A stretch of DNA of 64,000 bases. Origin: Bifidobacteriaceae bacterium (GTDB lineage: Bacteria > Actinomycetota > Actinomycetes > Actinomycetales > Bifidobacteriaceae). Below, in pieces: positions 34,826 to 42,658 of the stretch (its first letter is position 1; the number at the start of each line of letters is the position of its first letter). The notes beneath the pieces were generated by a model. The model ran no database searches, was not told the DNA's origin, and saw only the letters and a program-made list of their open reading frames with translations. The stretch is taken from positions 112,052-176,051 of the forward strand of contig JALCQC010000003.1 in the NCBI GenBank assembly GCA_022650895.1. The letters are read 5' to 3'. The position numbers were made by a program, and so were the translations under genes.

Positions 34826-36711
34826 GCGATAACCTCGTCTTTCGTTACAGCTTCGGGGAACCAGTCACGGGCGATACGACTCGCGCTGGTGGTATAGAAG
34901 TTGTTGGAACTGAAGAAAGTATTGACCGGCTCAACGCTCACCACGCGGCCGTTGAAAAAGAGCCCTGCGCGATCGGCTGCTCGGGCGGCGAATTCGATAT
35001 CGTGTGTCACCATCACAGTCGTTACTCCATGGTTTTTGAGCAGCTGCAAAAGTTCGATCACTCGCTTCTTCGCCTCTTCATCCAAACCCTTGGTGGGTTC
35101 GTCGAGCAGTAGGATCCTCGGTCGAAGCAGCAGAACCTTCAGAAGTGCCACCAGTTGCTGCTCACCTCCGCTGAGATCGAAGGGATGTCGGTCCAGTACC
35201 TCAGTGATACCGAGCGCTTCCGCCCCCTGTGCGATCTCTTCTTTCTCCCGCTCCGCAAGCTTTTCTTCATTGCCCCTCCCACGCAGTCGGTCCACCATGG
35301 GCAGTCGGTGTACCAGGGAAACGGGAGGAAGCACGGACGCCAAGTCGGCGGATACGGTCGATTTCACAAACATCGTCTGTGGATCCTGCGGAAGAACGCC
35401 CAGATAATGGTCAAAAAGCCTCTCCTCGGGAATGCGGGTAAGCCTCTTCCCCTCCAGCCGTACCGAACCCCGATAAGGCCGCCGCACCCCACTCAACAGC
35501 GAGATGAGGGTGCTCTTACCACTTCCGTTGGAGCCTACAAGTGCGAGAATCTCTCCCTTGCGAACGCTGAGATCCAACCCGCGCAGCAGATCCGGTTCAG
35601 CCGCACCGTAACGAAACCAGAGGTTCCGCGCCTCAAGGGCAACGGGAGCCGTGACCCGCTCATCTTCAGACTGCTCTTCAGCTTCTGTCTGAAGTCCGGA
35701 TGCGGGTTTGGGCGCGGAGCTCAGTTCAGGTGTGGGCGCGGGCACGGGCCCAGATTCTGATTCATGTTTAAGAGTGGGCGCAAGCACGGGTGCAGGTTCG
35801 CGACCGGCCCTCTCTTTTTGCGTGCGTTGCGGAGGCTCTCCCAGCATTGATTCAATCCACTGCTGCCCCTCTCCGATGGTCAGCGGAATCGGCCGCTGCG
35901 TCACTGCGGATGTTTCACGTGAAACATCTGTACGGCTCTCCATGAAAATCTGCGCTGCTTGCGGCATGGCCGCCGCGTACTGAGGATAGCGCCGCATGAT
36001 CTGCGGAATCGCTTCTTGTGGCGTTCCCGAAACGGCAATATGCCCCTCTGCCATAAACAGCAGCTGCGTGGCAAACGGTAGGATCTTCTGAAGCTCGTGC
36101 TCGGCCACCAGGATGGTGACACCGAGCTCATAGTTGAGGCGATGCAGCATCTGAATGAAAGAATCGGCTGAAATGGGATCCAGCTGCGCAGTGGGCTCAT
36201 CGAGAATGAGAAGGCGCGGATTCATCACCATGGAACTGGCGAGGTTGAGAATCTGCTTCTGACCTCCCGAGAGTTCGCTCACGTCTTTGTCAAACCATTC
36301 CTGGATGCCAAAGAACGTCGATATCTCGGCCACCTTGCGCTGTATCTCAGAGGAAGGCAGTCCCAGATTCTCCAGCCCGAAAGCCAGCTCGTGCCACACT
36401 TTATCGGTGACAATCTGGCTCTCCGACCGCTGCATCACAAAGCCGATATCCTCAGCGATAGCAGTGGACGAATCGGAGACGGCGGAGGAATCTCTCGTCA
36501 AAGGCTTTCCCTGCCACAGAACACTGCCCGTACGGGTGCCCGCATCCGCCAAGACGGGGTGCAATTGCTTCAGGAACGTCGTCTTCCCACTGCCATTCGC
36601 ACCCAGTAGAACGGTGAAGCTGCCCTCTTCCACATCGCATGAAACGGAATGCAGCAACGGCTCTCCCTGAGGGAAAGCAAAACCAAAGTCACGTACGGAG
36701 ATGAGAGCCAT
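34798..36711 (-). CDS. ECF transporter fused double ATPase (EcfA-EcfA')
   Basis: Protein of 637 residues from ATG 36711 (AAGGAAGA upstream; one base after the T-subunit stop). It holds two complete ABC cassettes: the first with GANGSGKTT, LSGGQKQILNLAS and ILDEPTAQLDP; the second with GSNGSGKSTL, LSGGEQQLVALLK and LLLDEPTKGLD. A Pro/Glu-rich linker of about 100 residues joins them and contains the parS-encoded peptide DVSRETSAV. Each cassette drives the T and S subunits of the vitamin importer. Its frame is open 51 codons further upstream inside the T gene, but that stretch is not conserved. Confidence 0.9.
   Translation of the reverse strand: MALISVRDFGFAFPQGEPLLHSVSCDVEEGSFTVLLGANGSGKTTFLKQLHPVLADAGTRTGSVLWQGKPLTRDSSAVSDSSTAIAEDIGFVMQRSESQIVTDKVWHELAFGLENLGLPSSEIQRKVAEISTFFGIQEWFDKDVSELSGGQKQILNLASSMVMNPRLLILDEPTAQLDPISADSFIQMLHRLNYELGVTILVAEHELQKILPFATQLLFMAEGHIAVSGTPQEAIPQIMRRYPQYAAAMPQAAQIFMESRTDVSRETSAVTQRPIPLTIGEGQQWIESMLGEPPQRTQKERAGREPAPVLAPTLKHESESGPVPAPTPELSSAPKPASGLQTEAEEQSEDERVTAPVALEARNLWFRYGAAEPDLLRGLDLSVRKGEILALVGSNGSGKSTLISLLSGVRRPYRGSVRLEGKRLTRIPEERLFDHYLGVLPQDPQTMFVKSTVSADLASVLPPVSLVHRLPMVDRLRGRGNEEKLAEREKEEIAQGAEALGITEVLDRHPFDLSGGEQQLVALLKVLLLRPRILLLDEPTKGLDEEAKKRVIELLQLLKNHGVTTVMVTHDIEFAARAADRAGLFFNGRVVSVEPVNTFFSSNNFYTTSASRIARDWFPEAVTKDEVIACLKHSIRS
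35911..35926. other. parS centromere site 3 (inside ECF ATPase gene)
   Basis: Perfect TGTTTCACGTGAAACA within the coding sequence, in the linker between the two ATPase domains, where it is read on the minus strand as Val-Ser-Arg-Glu-Thr. Confidence 0.94.
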
Positions 36712-36712
36712 T

Positions 36713-37717
36713 TCAATCTTCCTTCTGCAGCACAGAGGCATACGGCAAGCGGCGGTCTGCCTGGCTCCCTGATAAAGCCCTTTGCTCATAGAGTCTCCAC
36801 TGCAACGCCGCCACCCCTCGTAACACCAAAGGAAGGTTGGCAAATACCGCAAAAACGACAACACCTATCCACGTCCATGCCGTTGCGTTTATCTCCACAA
36901 TCCCGCTGACGGCGATACTGGGATCATACTGAGACTCCAAACCGCCACTAAAAATGGACACGACAACAAGCGCTGCAGCCACAACGATCCCGCACAGAAG
37001 TCCCACGTTCCGCGCATCCCATCGATAGGGCGTGTACGACGTGCGGCGACGGTGCCCATAGGCCCGCGCCTTCATGGAATCGCTGACATGAATGGCATTT
37101 TCGAGTGACCATGTGAAAAGAGCGGAGGTCACCGCGAGCGCAGTACGCACCTTCTGCCATTTCCCGCTCCACCAATTCTGTTTTCCTGTCGAAACTGTAC
37201 GCGCACGTGCACTCCCAAGGTATTTCTGGCTGACGGCAGTGGCCTTGTATTGCCGAATGAAGAGCGGGATGAAACGAAAGCTCATGGAGAGAATCAACGA
37301 TGCCGTAGGGAAAATCCGACCAACCGCATACACGAATTTATCTCTCGTCAGCACCGCGTTGACGCTGACAAACCAGCTTGTGGCCACGGCGAGCGTACCT
37401 GCCAGAACAATGCCATATACGATGGCTTCAAGTGTCAAAGAATTGCCGTTATCGAAGGTGTAGAGCAGGGTGACGCCGTTGTGGTTGAACATCGGATTGA
37501 TGAGCGCCACCACAACGATCCCAGGAAGAATGAAAGCGGCATTAAGCGTGAGCACGTGGCGGAAACCCTTGAGCGCGATGGCATACAGGGTGGCGGAAAG
37601 GTATGAGATCACCAGGATAATCGGGTGAAGGCAAAACATGCTGATTCCCAGCACGCTGACGAAGAAAGCGAAATTGACGAGGGGATGGCACTGGGTGAAG
37701 GGGTCGGTGCGGACCAT
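36713..37717 (-). CDS. ECF transporter T component (EcfT)
   Basis: Integral membrane subunit of 334 residues linking the ATPases to the S component. Hydrophobic helices occupy the N-terminal half. The coupling-helix motif ARAYG lies in DSMKARAYGHRRRTSY, as in EcfT/CbiQ proteins. GGAGGG precedes ATG 37717. It is the first gene of the transporter trio (T-A-S) and ends one base before the ATPase start. About 170 bases separate it from the DUF4430 gene on the same strand, so one transcript is plausible. Confidence 0.88.
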   Translation of the reverse strand: MVRTDPFTQCHPLVNFAFFVSVLGISMFCLHPIILVISYLSATLYAIALKGFRHVLTLNAAFILPGIVVVALINPMFNHNGVTLLYTFDNGNSLTLEAIVYGIVLAGTLAVATSWFVSVNAVLTRDKFVYAVGRIFPTASLILSMSFRFIPLFIRQYKATAVSQKYLGSARARTVSTGKQNWWSGKWQKVRTALAVTSALFTWSLENAIHVSDSMKARAYGHRRRTSYTPYRWDARNVGLLCGIVVAAALVVVSIFSGGLESQYDPSIAVSGIVEINATAWTWIGVVVFAVFANLPLVLRGVAALQWRLYEQRALSGSQADRRLPYASVLQKED

Positions 37718-37891
37718 TCCACACCCTCCTTCCCGCGGGACATGTCGAAGTCTCCCACATCATATCTGCGCATCGCAGCCTATGTGCCACTCTGCCTGTT
37801 TACCTCTTACCTTGCCTGCATCTGTCGCGCCAAACTCACGGCCTAACCCGCCGGCTTGCCAAACTCACTATCAAACCGCCATCAAATCCGT

Positions 37892-39211
37892 CTACATGCC
37901 TCCGCCGATGTCCGCTCCCAACTCACGCGTGTACCGCCACTTGACCACGGACCCATTATGCAGGCTCGTATACTGCGAGGCTCCATAGTTGGGGAACCAA
38001 CCGTCCACGCTATACATCCAACCAGAAGCGCTGCCCGCATCAAATTCGTAGAGCTGGCCTATGCCCTCGATATACGCCGATCCATACATTGGCGTGTAGG
38101 AAGACTCCATCTGAATCTTATGCGCCTTCGTCACGGAGACGAGGAGATCGTAGACGCTCTCACCTTGCTTGGCAGTAACGGTTGTCGGTGCCAGAATCCA
38201 GCCATTTGCTGGCACATAGGCTCGTTTGTTCGCACTCACTTCCGCCAGATGCCCCACGAGGGTCTTGGCATCGATGGACACCGTCACGCGGATGGTTCCG
38301 TCCGATTTACTGCTGCCACCTGCTGTCTTCCCCGAGGAACTCCCCGACGTGGCATTACTTCCCGAAAGCGCAGAGCTGTTTCCTGATGCACCGGAAGCAC
38401 CCGAGGTGCTGGATGACGTGCCAGAACCGGTACCTGTCGAACTCGAACCGCTGCCAGTGCTACTACCGGCCCCGCTGCCGTCTGCCAACGTACCGGAACC
38501 ATCAGCGCCAGCCGACGCCGCTGCCCCGTCACTTCCTTCTCCTGCATCATGGGAGCCATCAGCACTATTCTTGCCACCGGATGCCTTGGTGTCCGATTTC
38601 GAGCCCGCTCCGCCCACGAAATACACCGTCTGATGCGTCACCGTGACCGTCGACGTCACCACCGTTGTTTTCTTCTGAACGCTCAGCTTCGGAGCAGCAG
38701 AGGAGATCTGACGCAATTCATTGTTTTGCTTTGCGACTGCGACGACACGGTTTGCGGACCATTTCGAGGGAACCGTGATAACGAGTTGGGGGCTTCCCGC
38801 CAACTCGAAGTTTGCGATGGTTGCCGACAGCGCATACGGAGCGTTGGCGGCAGCCTTCTTCACCGCATCGAGATTCTTCTCCGACAGGGTGACCTTGAGC
38901 TTCTGTTCGGTGGGATTCTTGATCTGTTCCGCTTGATAGCGCCACTCATAGGCATATTTACCGCTCTTTCCAGTGAAGCTGTAAGTACCGGTCTTGCCGA
39001 CAAGAGTCTTCATCTGATCAGCCGTAATGACACCATTGCTTGGCAGTTTCGTCGTCTTCGCCAAGGACTGTTGTGCGGAGGCACCGGTGACCCCAGCAGC
39101 ACCAGTGGCGTCGGCGGCGGTACCGCACCCCGCGAGCGCCCCCACGCTCAAAACCGCACTGACGAAAATCCCGACGATCTTTTTAAGATTTCTCACTACT
39201 ATCTGCCTCAT
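37892..39211 (-). CDS. DUF4430 (transcobalamin C-terminal-like) lipoprotein
   Basis: Protein of about 439 residues. The start is uncertain among GTG 39229, ATG 39211 and GTG 39199. A lipoprotein signal peptide (IFVSAVLSVGALAGC) places it on the cell surface. The first 180 residues form an unrecognised domain, then comes a Gly/Ser-rich linker, then a DUF4430 domain with the hallmark run YIEGIGQLYEFDAGSASGWM, DGWFPNYG and KWRYTRELG at the C-terminus. DUF4430 resembles the beta-domain of transcobalamin and intrinsic factor. Its neighbours are an ECF importer and an alpha/alpha-barrel surface protein, so a role in capturing a corrinoid or other ligand is proposed. Confidence 0.85.
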   Translation of the reverse strand: MRQIVVRNLKKIVGIFVSAVLSVGALAGCGTAADATGAAGVTGASAQQSLAKTTKLPSNGVITADQMKTLVGKTGTYSFTGKSGKYAYEWRYQAEQIKNPTEQKLKVTLSEKNLDAVKKAAANAPYALSATIANFELAGSPQLVITVPSKWSANRVVAVAKQNNELRQISSAAPKLSVQKKTTVVTSTVTVTHQTVYFVGGAGSKSDTKASGGKNSADGSHDAGEGSDGAAASAGADGSGTLADGSGAGSSTGSGSSSTGTGSGTSSSTSGASGASGNSSALSGSNATSGSSSGKTAGGSSKSDGTIRVTVSIDAKTLVGHLAEVSANKRAYVPANGWILAPTTVTAKQGESVYDLLVSVTKAHKIQMESSYTPMYGSAYIEGIGQLYEFDAGSASGWMYSVDGWFPNYGASQYTSLHNGSVVKWRYTRELGADIGGGM

Positions 39212-39257
39212 TCCCCGTTTGTCCACCACTCACTGACGTTGTGGCACTGCCCATCGT

Positions 39258-41246
39258 TCACCGACGCACTCCACCCTTGCGAATTTTCGCCGTAGCAATG
39301 CCCGCCACAACGATGACCAGCACAATCGTTGCAATGACAGCAGCGATGATCGCGGCCCTACGTGAACCCTCTGCCTCTGTCGTCATACGGGCAGGATCGG
39401 ATTCAGCCGCTGCATCTGCGGAGTTTGCGTCATTCGTCGCGGGAGAATTCTGAGCATTCTCATCGGAGTCATATTCCTTAGCGGAGAATTTCCAGTCTTT
39501 CGCGGACTTGTTTTTTCCGTTTTTCTCCTTGCCAACTACTCCAGCCGCCTCACTTGTTCCAGCCGCTTTAATCCTGGTTGCCCCACTTATCCTGGTCATT
39601 CCAGCTCCGCCCATGACACGTGACGCCACAGCATCAGAAAGTACTCCCGCTGCCGGGCTGCTCACCTGTTTGATCTGCTTCCTGAAGGTATTCAGTGCAT
39701 TGTCTCGGACCAATTCACTAGAGCTTTTTGTCTTTGTTGCGCTCTTTGAGTTTCCGCGGGAAGCTGTGGTTTTATGCGTATTTTCGGTCTTCGTGGAGGT
39801 GCTTGAGCTCCCCTTACTTCCGGTGTTTTCACTGGTTCCAGTAGTCGTGGAGTCTCCCGTTGTTGTGGAACCATCGGAGTTCGCGGTATTTCCTGTTGCG
39901 TCAGAATTGCCGGAGTCACCTGTGTTTTCCTCGGAGTTTGTTCCAGATTCTTCTCCCGACGATGATCCGTCCCCCTGATTCTGTGAATCATCAGCTGAGG
40001 ACTCATCGTTTTTGAAGGTCACATCGCTCATGTCATAGAGAGAGGACGCTCCGGAAAGATAACGGTCATAGGCGACCAGCGCATAGAAATCCTGCTCCGT
40101 TGCCATTGCATTCACCGTGCCTGCATCCACCGGCCGATAACAAAATCCTCCACCATCGACGGAATAACTCAGAAGCATCTCGATCGCGCTTGTGCCCTCC
40201 CCCTTCACAAAGCGGGAGTCGGTACTTGAAATTCCCAATGCACTGAGCGCGGTGACAACCTGAGCCGAAGAATTAGAATTCTCCGCTCCCCAAGAGGCAA
40301 ATCCACCATCATTGAGCTGAATGCTGCTTAAATAGTCCACCGCCTTCTCGATGGCGTCAGTGATCTTATTGCCGGTGTCGTATTTCGTCTCCTTCAACGG
40401 AGCCAACGCCTCGAGCGCCATGGCGGTGTAATCAGGATCAGAGTTCCACGAGTTGTTCGCCTTTCTCAGGCTCAGCAAGGAATCAACGAGCGCTTCGACG
40501 GTGACGGGCTGTGAGGTCGCGCTGTCCCCGGTTGAAGAAGAAGGTGCGACAAACTGATATTCCGGCCGCAGTTCCCATGCGATAAGCGCGAAAGTCGGCC
40601 CGTTCGGTCCTTGTCTTGTGATGTTTTCAAGGTCAGTAAGATGATCGAAAAGGTTGAAGCCCCCGATGTTCTGGGCGTCATAACCCATCGCTGTCAGCGC
40701 GATGATGATGCGGTCGTAATCCGTTGCCTTGGTGGCGTTCGTCAACGCTCCATCATTGGCCTTCAGCTGTGCAACGACATCGTCGTAATACTGTTCATAT
40801 AGTTTCGCCGTCGCAGCACCGGAAGTATCCGTACTTGAACTTGTGCCAGTGCCTGCACCCGCAGCTACAGAATCCTGCACATCCCTCGCCAGGGCGAACA
40901 TCTGCCATTCCGATACCGTGCCAAAAACTGATTTGCCTTCAGTTTTCTGCGTGATCTGGCGCAGAAGATACTCACGTGTTTCCTTAAGGGTCTTCCTGAG
41001 ATCCTGGGAGATTGTTGCTTCGGAAGACTGCGAGGTCTGCGCTGCAACGGTTTGCGCACCTGTACCCGTACTGGTTTGTGTACTAGTTTGTGCACTTGTC
41101 TGTCCGCTGACGGTATTGCTTCCGGCACCATTATCCGCCGCCACAGCAAGGTTCGCGGGAATCAACGTGGCGACTCCCAATAGGAGTCCTACAGCGGCAT
41201 TCACCCACGCTGCCGTACCTCTTTGTCCCGGGAATTTCTTACCCAT
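39258..41246 (-). CDS. Membrane-anchored alpha/alpha-barrel (prenyltransferase-like repeat) surface protein
   Basis: Protein of 662 residues. ATG 41246 is chosen for the exact AAGGAG seven bases upstream; the frame extends further but the added peptide runs through a structured leader. It has a signal peptide (WVNAAVGLLLGVATLIPANLAVA), a Thr/Gln-rich segment, then repeats of the terpenoid-cyclase/prenyltransferase type (DYDRIIIALTAMGYD; NGPTFALIAWEL; DYTAMALEALAPL; LNDGGFASWGAENSNSSAQV). A long Ser/Thr/Gly/Lys stalk follows, ending in a transmembrane helix (IIAAVIATIVLVIVVAGIA) and basic tail. No cyclase DxDD motif is evident. The repeat fold is the one used by the cobalamin-binding alpha-domain of intrinsic factor. 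Confidence 0.8.
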   Translation of the reverse strand: MGKKFPGQRGTAAWVNAAVGLLLGVATLIPANLAVAADNGAGSNTVSGQTSAQTSTQTSTGTGAQTVAAQTSQSSEATISQDLRKTLKETREYLLRQITQKTEGKSVFGTVSEWQMFALARDVQDSVAAGAGTGTSSSTDTSGAATAKLYEQYYDDVVAQLKANDGALTNATKATDYDRIIIALTAMGYDAQNIGGFNLFDHLTDLENITRQGPNGPTFALIAWELRPEYQFVAPSSSTGDSATSQPVTVEALVDSLLSLRKANNSWNSDPDYTAMALEALAPLKETKYDTGNKITDAIEKAVDYLSSIQLNDGGFASWGAENSNSSAQVVTALSALGISSTDSRFVKGEGTSAIEMLLSYSVDGGGFCYRPVDAGTVNAMATEQDFYALVAYDRYLSGASSLYDMSDVTFKNDESSADDSQNQGDGSSSGEESGTNSEENTGDSGNSDATGNTANSDGSTTTGDSTTTGTSENTGSKGSSSTSTKTENTHKTTASRGNSKSATKTKSSSELVRDNALNTFRKQIKQVSSPAAGVLSDAVASRVMGGAGMTRISGATRIKAAGTSEAAGVVGKEKNGKNKSAKDWKFSAKEYDSDENAQNSPATNDANSADAAAESDPARMTTEAEGSRRAAIIAAVIATIVLVIVVAGIATAKIRKGGVRR

Positions 41247-41327
41247 TCTTCCGCTCCTTGCTGCTTTCAATCTCTTCATCACAAATTCAAGTGTCAGATT
41301 CTGACGGTCGCCATCGCCGTCTCGATC

Positions 41328-41467
41328 CTGTGTTTCAGCAGTTACCCGCCAGCGGGTCCTGCCCCAGTCCAAGGATCACCTTCAGGGTGAACTCGGCCGG
41401 TCGGCACCATGCCCACAGAAACCCAACCACGGCGCCCATTGAGTCCACTCATGCTGTTACGCATGAG
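41328..41467 (-). ncRNA. Candidate structured 5' leader (riboswitch-like) of the surface-protein/ECF block
   Basis: On the minus-strand transcript, 81 bases ahead of the start at 41246, the bases 41414-41418 (CTGTG in RNA sense) close on 41328-41332 (CACAG). Three hairpins are enclosed: 41403-41413 (GGCA/TGCC), 41369-41396 (CCGAG/CTTGG with inner TCACC/GGTGA) and 41338-41362 (GCAG/CTGC with inner ACCCGC/GCGGGT). A further perfect 7-bp hairpin lies just upstream (41448-41467, CTCATGC/GCATGAG), and GTCAG/CTGAC (41293-41305) lies downstream. I cannot match it to cobalamin, TPP, FMN or SAM riboswitch cores. Function as a regulator is inferred from position and fold. Confidence 0.4.
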
Positions 41468-41760
41468 CACATAACATCTCCACTGAAAACACTACATCTA
41501 GTATTGTTCACATCTTTCAACACCACAGTTAGTGTATGGGGCTCATGCACGACTCGCAAGCTCGCCCGCAGTGACACTTTTCACAAGAACTACTTTGGCA
41601 GCACTATTTGCCCCGCAGATTCACCCTTCTCTCTACCCTCATTCGATCTCAACTAGTGATCTCTACTAGCCCCCTCCCGTGCTGAACTGAGCCCAATCTC
41701 GGAGAATTTACAGCCCTTTGTAACAGCCGATAGAAAATGCGAAGAGGGAAAGGGAGAGGA

Positions 41761-41808
41761 CAGGCAATCAGGCAATCAGGCAATCAGGCAATCAGGCAAT
41801 CAGGCAAT
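41761..41808. repeat. 8-bp tandem repeat, six copies of CAGGCAAT
   Basis: Six uninterrupted perfect copies of CAGGCAAT fill 41761-41808. The array is non-coding and lies about 100 bases from parS site 4. Copy number is likely to vary by slippage. Confidence 0.95.
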
Positions 41809-41910
41809 CTTAATTTGCCCGATCTCCCGACTCACCCTCACCTCAAAACTTTCGTTTTCAAGATGAAAATCATTATTAATAAATTGGATGTACTAACTTG
41901 TATTCTGACA

Positions 41911-41926
41911 TGTTTCACGTGAAACA
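41911..41926. other. parS centromere site 4
   Basis: Perfect TGTTTCACGTGAAACA in the AT-rich intergenic region next to parB. Confidence 0.94.
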
Positions 41927-42658
41927 TACTTAAAGATTAAAGAAGTCGCTTTTTCACAAAGGAAGTTGTCTTTTGTCTATCTACCGTGAAAGTGCACCCT
42001 GCACGGCACTCGAAAATAAATTTGTAAAATCGGTGAGACGTTAATTTCATTTTTCCAATAGATGCTGAAACATCAATGGTTTCAAGCGGAATTTGATGAA
42101 TAGCAGTTGACAGTCTTCAATGAGAGTGTAGAAGATTCGCTCTAGCGCTCTTGCTTCGTAGAAAAGTCGGACTCGTTGGAGTTGTCGACCGCGAAACAGA
42201 AGTACAGTCTTGAAAAAGCAAATTTGAGAATACACCTAAAAATTTGCATACCCATCTATAGCGATTATCAAAAGATACCATTTGTTACTGCAGTAAAAAC
42301 AATATAGTAATTCGGATTTACTTTATATTTTGCTAATATCACGTCACCCTCCGCACAGCGAACGCAATATGTAGTATTTCAAGGACCATCTGCCGAATAG
42401 AACCTACACATGACAGAGTGTAATAACTCTTCCTCTGATATATAGCCTCATCCGACATCAGCTGCACGCCCGTGAAATTAATCTTTCCGGGCTTGATAGT
42501 GACGTATCAAACAAACTGAAAAGTAAAATTCGTTTCCCTCATCGTTTTCCGTACGAACATGAACTTCTTCTTCGTTACAAGTTTTGTATTCTGTTCATTT
42601 CAGAGCTTCTGAGAGAAGGACATATTCACTATTTCCGTTCATTTTCGGAACGTATCTC

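Larger units (their letters stand above)
41470..42658. other. AT-rich gene-free region between the surface-protein gene and parB
   Basis: About 1.2 kb, clearly more AT-rich than its surroundings. It holds the 8-bp tandem repeat and a parS site described separately. Open frames here (for example 42047-42235 minus, 62 codons) have no family I recognise and poor coding character. Composition would fit degraded or recently inserted DNA, but no transposase or inverted-repeat end can be supported. Confidence 0.6.

Noticed and set aside
41328-41418. Partial resemblance of the leader RNA to a TPP riboswitch (CCGAG-TTCACCC, then GGTGATCC).
   Set aside because: The invariant TPP bases CUGAGA and ACCUGAUC...GGxUAAUxCC are not present; the similarity looks accidental. 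Cobalamin-riboswitch boxes (for example GCCACUG) are also missing.
41761-41808. Possible CRISPR array.
   Set aside because: The repeat unit is 8 bp and strictly tandem with no spacers, and there are no cas genes.
41737-41922. A 61-codon ORF across the CAGGCAAT repeats.
   Set aside because: Its peptide is mostly the translated repeat, it ends inside parS, and it has no ribosome-binding site or homology I can recognise.
42047-42235. A 62-codon minus-strand ORF that might be a transposase remnant.
   Set aside because: No transposase motif, inverted repeats or target duplication can be shown; AT-rich DNA gives such frames by chance.
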